Source: a virus | DNA length: 64,000 bases | Strand: one strand, 5' to 3' | Virus record (IMG/VR): IMGVR_UViG_3300023184_004591 | Coordinates: 31,293-95,292 of that record | Part shown: positions 60,713 to 64,000 of the stretch, one piece after another | Position numbering within the stretch: the first letter of the stretch is position 1 | Layout: the number at the start of each line of letters is the position of its first letter | Position numbers and translations under genes: made by a program | The notes under the pieces: generated by a model | The model's database searches: none | Seen by the model: only the letters and a program-made list of their open reading frames with translations | Told to the model about the DNA's origin: nothing

Positions 60713-62014
60713 TTATCTAATTATCTTTTTCATTGTACCATCTTCGTATACCTCAAAAATAAATCCTTTAGTATCTGATTGGATTTCTTGACCAAGTAAA
60801 TTTACGTATTTTACTATTTTCTTAATTGATATTGTATTATCTAATGAAATAGGTCCGTAGTATTTAAAATTACCGTCATAATCAAATTGTTTTAACATAT
60901 AATAATTTATCAGTAAATCATCAAAAGAATCCATAAAACTATAATAACTAGTTGTGTTACTATTACCTGACGCAGTTTTATACCCAATCGGAATCCATTT
61001 TTCACCATCAGTACTTCTTTGAATTTCAAAGTAATCTGAATTACTTTCGGATGCGGTCACCCATTTTAATACATTATATGTTTGGTATTTATCACCGTCA
61101 AAATATAATAGTTCTATAGGTAGTGGAACATTATTCACAAATCCTACTTGGAACCAATTAAACCCAATTACATCATCACTAATTAATGTGTAATCTAAAT
61201 CTGACGATCCGTTTATTGAGTTATGAGTCCCTGATATCACCCAAGTTGTGTTAGATGGTCCATTATTTTTAATCATTCTTGTTAATGTTCTGTCCGTAAT
61301 GTTAGTTAAATTATTTGCTCTTAAAGTTGTTGTAAATTTTTTAGTATTAAGAGATCCACCATAACTATCAGGAGTAATACTCCAATATCCATCAACTACA
61401 TAATCATCAATTAACTGATTATCGGAAGATGTTACAGGTAAACCATTATGATCGTTACCCATACTTGGTAATCCTGAAATATATTCTCCAATCAAATAAC
61501 CACCTGACGTTGATTCAGTATAGTTAATTATGATGTTTCTATTGTAGGATGAAGTTCCTATTGGAAAAATTCCACTTGATTGTGTGGAGTTAGTATTATT
61601 AAACCACCTTTTAAGTTGACCTGTAACTGTACCGTCAGTCCAATTTAGGATCCCAATATTTGATGAATTGTATCCAACTTCAATTAAACTTGAATTAGAC
61701 ACAACTCCTGTAATCATGTTTAATTCATTAGTAAATGTCACAGGTGTTGATATAATAAATCCGTTAGAATTATTTAAAGTTCCTTTATAAAAGGATGTTT
61801 GACTACCACTGATAGTTTGTTGGTTAGAACCAATAAAAATCCATCTACCCCCTACGTTTGTGGATGATACGTTATTGTAGTCGGTATTACTCAACACTAA
61901 ATAAGGATCATTACTTGATACAATGTTTACCCCACCTGTTGTTTTAAATGTTGCGTTTTGAGATACCCCTATAAAGTTTACCATTAAGAATAGTAAAAAT
62001 ATTATTTTTTTCAT
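60713..62014 (-). CDS. Secreted host-like protein with T9SS-type C-terminal region
   Basis: 433 aa. Sec signal peptide MKKIIFLLFLMVNFIGVSQN (lysine start, hydrophobic core). Large beta-rich extracellular region. LPIELLYFDGDKYQTYNVLKW, NSDYFEIQRSTDGEKW, YYMLKQFDYDGNFKYYGP is the Ig-like module that ends many flavobacterial secreted proteins, and the last about 30 residues (VNLLGQEIQ ... FEVYEDGTMKKIIR) match the type A sorting signal of the type IX secretion system. The protein should be exported and attached to, or released from, the infected cell surface. It is not a typical phage gene and was probably acquired from a host. Shares an operon with the next gene. Confidence 0.75.
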   Translation of the reverse strand: MKKIIFLLFLMVNFIGVSQNATFKTTGGVNIVSSNDPYLVLSNTDYNNVSSTNVGGRWIFIGSNQQTISGSQTSFYKGTLNNSNGFIISTPVTFTNELNMITGVVSNSSLIEVGYNSSNIGILNWTDGTVTGQLKRWFNNTNSTQSSGIFPIGTSSYNRNIIINYTESTSGGYLIGEYISGLPSMGNDHNGLPVTSSDNQLIDDYVVDGYWSITPDSYGGSLNTKKFTTTLRANNLTNITDRTLTRMIKNNGPSNTTWVISGTHNSINGSSDLDYTLISDDVIGFNWFQVGFVNNVPLPIELLYFDGDKYQTYNVLKWVTASESNSDYFEIQRSTDGEKWIPIGYKTASGNSNTTSYYSFMDSFDDLLINYYMLKQFDYDGNFKYYGPISLDNTISIKKIVKYVNLLGQEIQSDTKGFIFEVYEDGTMKKIIR

Positions 62015-62024
62015 TACTATAAAT

Positions 62025-63533
62025 TTATTTAGTTATTGTCAAAACAGTAAGGGAACCTTGACAAACTCCAGCTGCTGCCCCACCAATTGTTGGGTTATCC
62101 ACATTAGATTCTGATCTTCGATTACCTCTAACATCAATCGTATGACTACCCGCACTTAATGTTACCATTGTTGTTATAGACCACGGACCATACCCCCATA
62201 AAGAAATTGTCCCATAATTTTGTGCAGTAACTGCTTGAGTTGCACCATTTAAAACTACACCATCTACATAAACACCTATTTGTGAATTGACATTTCTATT
62301 TGTTGTTGCCGAGTTATCATAAATACAACCGTGAGTCGTTACAAAATAAACGTGATTAGCATCTGAGGTAAAAGTAGTTGTAAGTCCGGTTATAGTTACC
62401 ATTGTTGTTGTTGTGGGAGTTATGGTTGCCGTTTGATTAACTGTTGTCCCAGCTTGTGTTAGTGTACTCCATGATGTGACACCTGAACCATTAGTTTGTA
62501 AAAATTGACCTGAAGTACCTGCCGAATTAGGTAATGTTAATGTTAAATTAGCTCCCGTTAAATCCCCACTTTGTATTGCGGTGTAGTATGTGGGAGTTGT
62601 TCCTGATTCTTTCATTCTAACATAACCATCTGTAGAAACGTTTCCCGCTTCAGTTACTGAGAAAACCGCAGTTGAAGAACCGTTAGGAGTTACCTCAAAT
62701 TGTTGTGACCCATTAGCATCAGCGTCTAATGCAACTCTAACGTCTGTGTTTGAGTTTATTCTTAAAATTCCGCTAGTACCTCCGTTAATACCAGAACCAT
62801 TTATATCTTGTCCATTCACATTTATGTCACCACCTAATGTTCCATTTCCATCTATGTTATAATTTGCGGTTGTTTGTTGGGAAGTTCCATTTTGTATGTA
62901 ATTACCATTACCTGATGGTATATCAGCAGAAACTAAAGTTCTAAATGTTGGTGAACCTGCAGAACCTGTTGTTGGACCAGCAAATACCGTATTTGCCGAC
63001 TGATTAGCCAATGTACCCGTTAATGTTCCTGATGTGGTAATAGGTGAATTAGAAACCGTTATTATAGATGGTAAAGATAAACCAACTGACGTAACACTAC
63101 CCCCACTATTATTATCCGTACTATTAACCGTAAAGTTAGGGTAAGTTCCCGTTACTGTTGTTGATCCACCACCTGTTAATGTAACAGTTTGATCAGGACT
63201 TGTGTTTGTAATCGTATTACTTGCAACACTAATACCTGTACCTGCAGTATACGAGGCCTCAGTTCCAGACGCCAATCTAACCCATGTGGATCCATCATAA
63301 AAATAAAAACCTGATGTACCATTTGTTTGATAAACTAATAATCCACTTGCGGGTGAGGAAATTGAACTCCTTTCAGATTGTAACATTCTAGGTATTAATA
63401 TACCTTGTGATGTTGATTTAACATCCAATATTGCTGAAGAATTTGGGGAACTCCCATCTGTGTTAATTCCCACACCTTGTGATAATACTGTGGTGGAAAT
63501 TAATAACGTTAAAAACAATAATAATTTTTTCAT
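62025..63533 (-). CDS. Exported fibre-like surface protein with phage fibre tip domain
   Basis: 502 aa from the ATG at 63531-63533; a TTG two codons upstream is not needed. Sec signal peptide MKKLLLFLTLLISTTVLSQG. Residues about 20-90 (GVGINTDGSSPNSSAILDV ... FYFYDGSTWVRL) are a domain typical of Bacteroidota surface proteins. A fibre-like beta stalk follows. The last about 140 residues (VYVDGVVLNG ... VTLSAGSHTIDV ... GSLTVLTITK) match the tip of the phage's own long fibre at 23645-27649. An exported copy of the receptor-binding tip could block or mask the receptor. Late-type promoter upstream. Confidence 0.75.
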   Translation of the reverse strand: MKKLLLFLTLLISTTVLSQGVGINTDGSSPNSSAILDVKSTSQGILIPRMLQSERSSISSPASGLLVYQTNGTSGFYFYDGSTWVRLASGTEASYTAGTGISVASNTITNTSPDQTVTLTGGGSTTVTGTYPNFTVNSTDNNSGGSVTSVGLSLPSIITVSNSPITTSGTLTGTLANQSANTVFAGPTTGSAGSPTFRTLVSADIPSGNGNYIQNGTSQQTTANYNIDGNGTLGGDINVNGQDINGSGINGGTSGILRINSNTDVRVALDADANGSQQFEVTPNGSSTAVFSVTEAGNVSTDGYVRMKESGTTPTYYTAIQSGDLTGANLTLTLPNSAGTSGQFLQTNGSGVTSWSTLTQAGTTVNQTATITPTTTTMVTITGLTTTFTSDANHVYFVTTHGCIYDNSATTNRNVNSQIGVYVDGVVLNGATQAVTAQNYGTISLWGYGPWSITTMVTLSAGSHTIDVRGNRRSESNVDNPTIGGAAAGVCQGSLTVLTITK

Positions 63534-63546
63534 AACCAATCTTTTT

Positions 63547-63554
63547 TATAAATA
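63547..63554 (-). promoter_or_regulatory. Late-promoter-like motif for the exported-protein operon
   Basis: Minus strand TATTTATAAAAAAG begins 21 nt before the ATG at 63533. Confidence 0.55.
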
Positions 63555-63639
63555 TACTTATGTCACATATTAAAGACGAACGTATGTAATAAAAATACCC
63601 TTAATTTATGTATTTTAACATTATTAATTAGCAAAACAT

Positions 63640-63676
63640 ATAAAACAAAAAAAGGAGACAATAAATTGTCTCCTTT
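63640..63676 (-). terminator. Strong terminator after the capsid gene
   Basis: AAAGGAGACAAT (63651-63662) pairs perfectly with ATTGTCTCCTTT (63665-63676). Read leftward the stem is followed by an uninterrupted T-run and TTTTGTTTTAT. It ends the transcript of the major capsid protein gene. Confidence 0.9.
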
Positions 63677-63697
63677 CTCTTATTCGGTATTAATTGA

Positions 63698-64000
63698 TTA
63701 TCTCAATTCTCTCAAGTCAAATGTTCTAACTCCATCAACTGTGATACGTCCGTAGAAACGGTTGTTAACCATTTTCTTAGCGTATCTTGTCATTATACCT
63801 TTGATAGGTGTAAAGTTGAATGGATTGTACATTGTAGGTGTCAATTGTAGAGGTACGTACGGTGCGTAGATGTAACCTGTGTCTAACAATGATGTTCCTT
63901 TGTGTCCTACTAACACTGTGTTAGCTGGGAAGTAAGGGTCACGGTAAACTTGGTAACGTCCTGCAAGAGTACCAACTCTTTCAATACCCATGTTATACTG
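63698..64000 (-). CDS. 23: gp23-like major capsid protein, C-terminal part (5' end outside the window)
   Basis: The frame is open to the window edge; the ATG at 63991 is internal, preceded by in-frame codons QYN. The visible about 100 residues include LAGRYQVYRDPYFPANTVLVGHKG, YIYAPYVPLQLTPTMYNPFNF and GIMTRYAKKMVNNRFYG, the conserved C-terminal region of T4 gp23-family capsid proteins, which assemble the HK97-fold icosahedral head. Followed by a strong terminator, in line with very high expression. Confidence 0.9.
   Translation of the reverse strand, partial: QYNMGIERVGTLAGRYQVYRDPYFPANTVLVGHKGTSLLDTGYIYAPYVPLQLTPTMYNPFNFTPIKGIMTRYAKKMVNNRFYGRITVDGVRTFDLRELR

Noticed and set aside
60713-63533. 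Host chromosome contamination as the source of the exported proteins
   Set aside because: The fibre-like protein shares its tip with a phage fibre, has the phage-type promoter motif and is flanked by phage genes, so a phage-borne acquisition is simpler. Read coverage over the borders would settle it.
63698-63991. A 97-aa complete gene at the right edge
   Set aside because: The frame continues open to 64000 and the sequence is the C-terminus of a much longer capsid protein.
1-64000. tRNA, rRNA, integrase, transposase, riboswitch or tail lysozyme
   Set aside because: Looked for by eye and not seen. tRNA and structured RNA cannot be excluded without a covariance-model search; no intact lysozyme or muramidase motif was noticed in the gp5-like protein.

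Overview
The window looks like part of the genome of a large, strictly lytic, T4-like tailed phage (myovirus) that infects a Bacteroidota host, most likely a flavobacterium. T4-like markers are a family B DNA polymerase, a gp55-like late sigma factor, a PhoH-type ATPase, a gp5-like OB-fold baseplate hub protein and the C-terminus of a gp23-like major capsid protein cut by the right edge. Host clues are two exported proteins of flavobacterial type near the right end, one with a C-terminal region like type IX secretion cargo, and one TAnnTTTG promoter. The DNA is AT-rich, genes are tightly packed with 1-4 nt junctions, and there is no gene-free stretch over 300 bases. I saw no tRNA, rRNA, CRISPR array, integrase or transposase.

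Layout. (1) 1-5150: two leftward genes, an SNF2-type helicase, a fusion of an HExxH metallopeptidase-like domain with a complete Fe/Mn superoxide dismutase, and a probable neck protein. (2) 5147-8853: a leftward HNH endonuclease plus ribbon-helix-helix pair, then the DNA polymerase behind a sigma70-like promoter. (3) 8952-33364, all leftward: virion appendage genes and, embedded among them, a glycan cluster. The appendage genes encode a papain-like protease fused to a structural protein, two Thr/Pro-repeat (mucin-like) proteins, a beta-helix fibre, a protein with six Cys-rich modules and several small adaptor-like proteins. The glycan cluster holds a GT60-like polypeptide GlcNAc-transferase, a glycosyltransferase-methyltransferase fusion, a 2OG-Fe(II) oxygenase, a further glycosyltransferase and a methyltransferase-GT-GT fusion. 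(4) 33419-36327, rightward: small probable virion or core proteins, including a WYL-like protein, closed by a terminator. (5) 36434-47844, rightward: a second glycan cluster (GTs, cytidylyltransferase, methyltransferases, sulfotransferase) mixed with nucleotide-metabolism genes (exonuclease, dUTPase, PhoH), ending in the late sigma factor. (6) 47865-59248, rightward: baseplate and tail genes, including a 1699-residue protein with two seven-repeat delta-60 beta-propellers and a LamG-like domain. (7) 59319-64000: small genes, two exported host-like surface proteins, and the end of the capsid gene behind a strong terminator.

Expression. A motif TATTTAT followed by A/T bases (best form TATTTATAAATAAAA) starts 11-24 nt upstream of the start codon of about 16 genes or operons on both strands. 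It contains or resembles the T4 late promoter core TATAAATA and is probably read with the gp55-like factor at 47095. DNA polymerase instead has a TTGACA-17-TATACT promoter, and the small gene at 59319 has a Bacteroidota-type TAnnTTTG box.

The most interesting hypothesis is that this phage builds a glycosylated, mucin-like virion surface: long Thr/Pro repeats encoded beside a peptide O-GlcNAc-transferase-like enzyme, an oxygenase and many further glycosyltransferases. Second are the metallopeptidase-superoxide dismutase fusion and an exported host-like protein carrying the same tip domain as the phage's own fibre, which could mask receptors and block superinfection.
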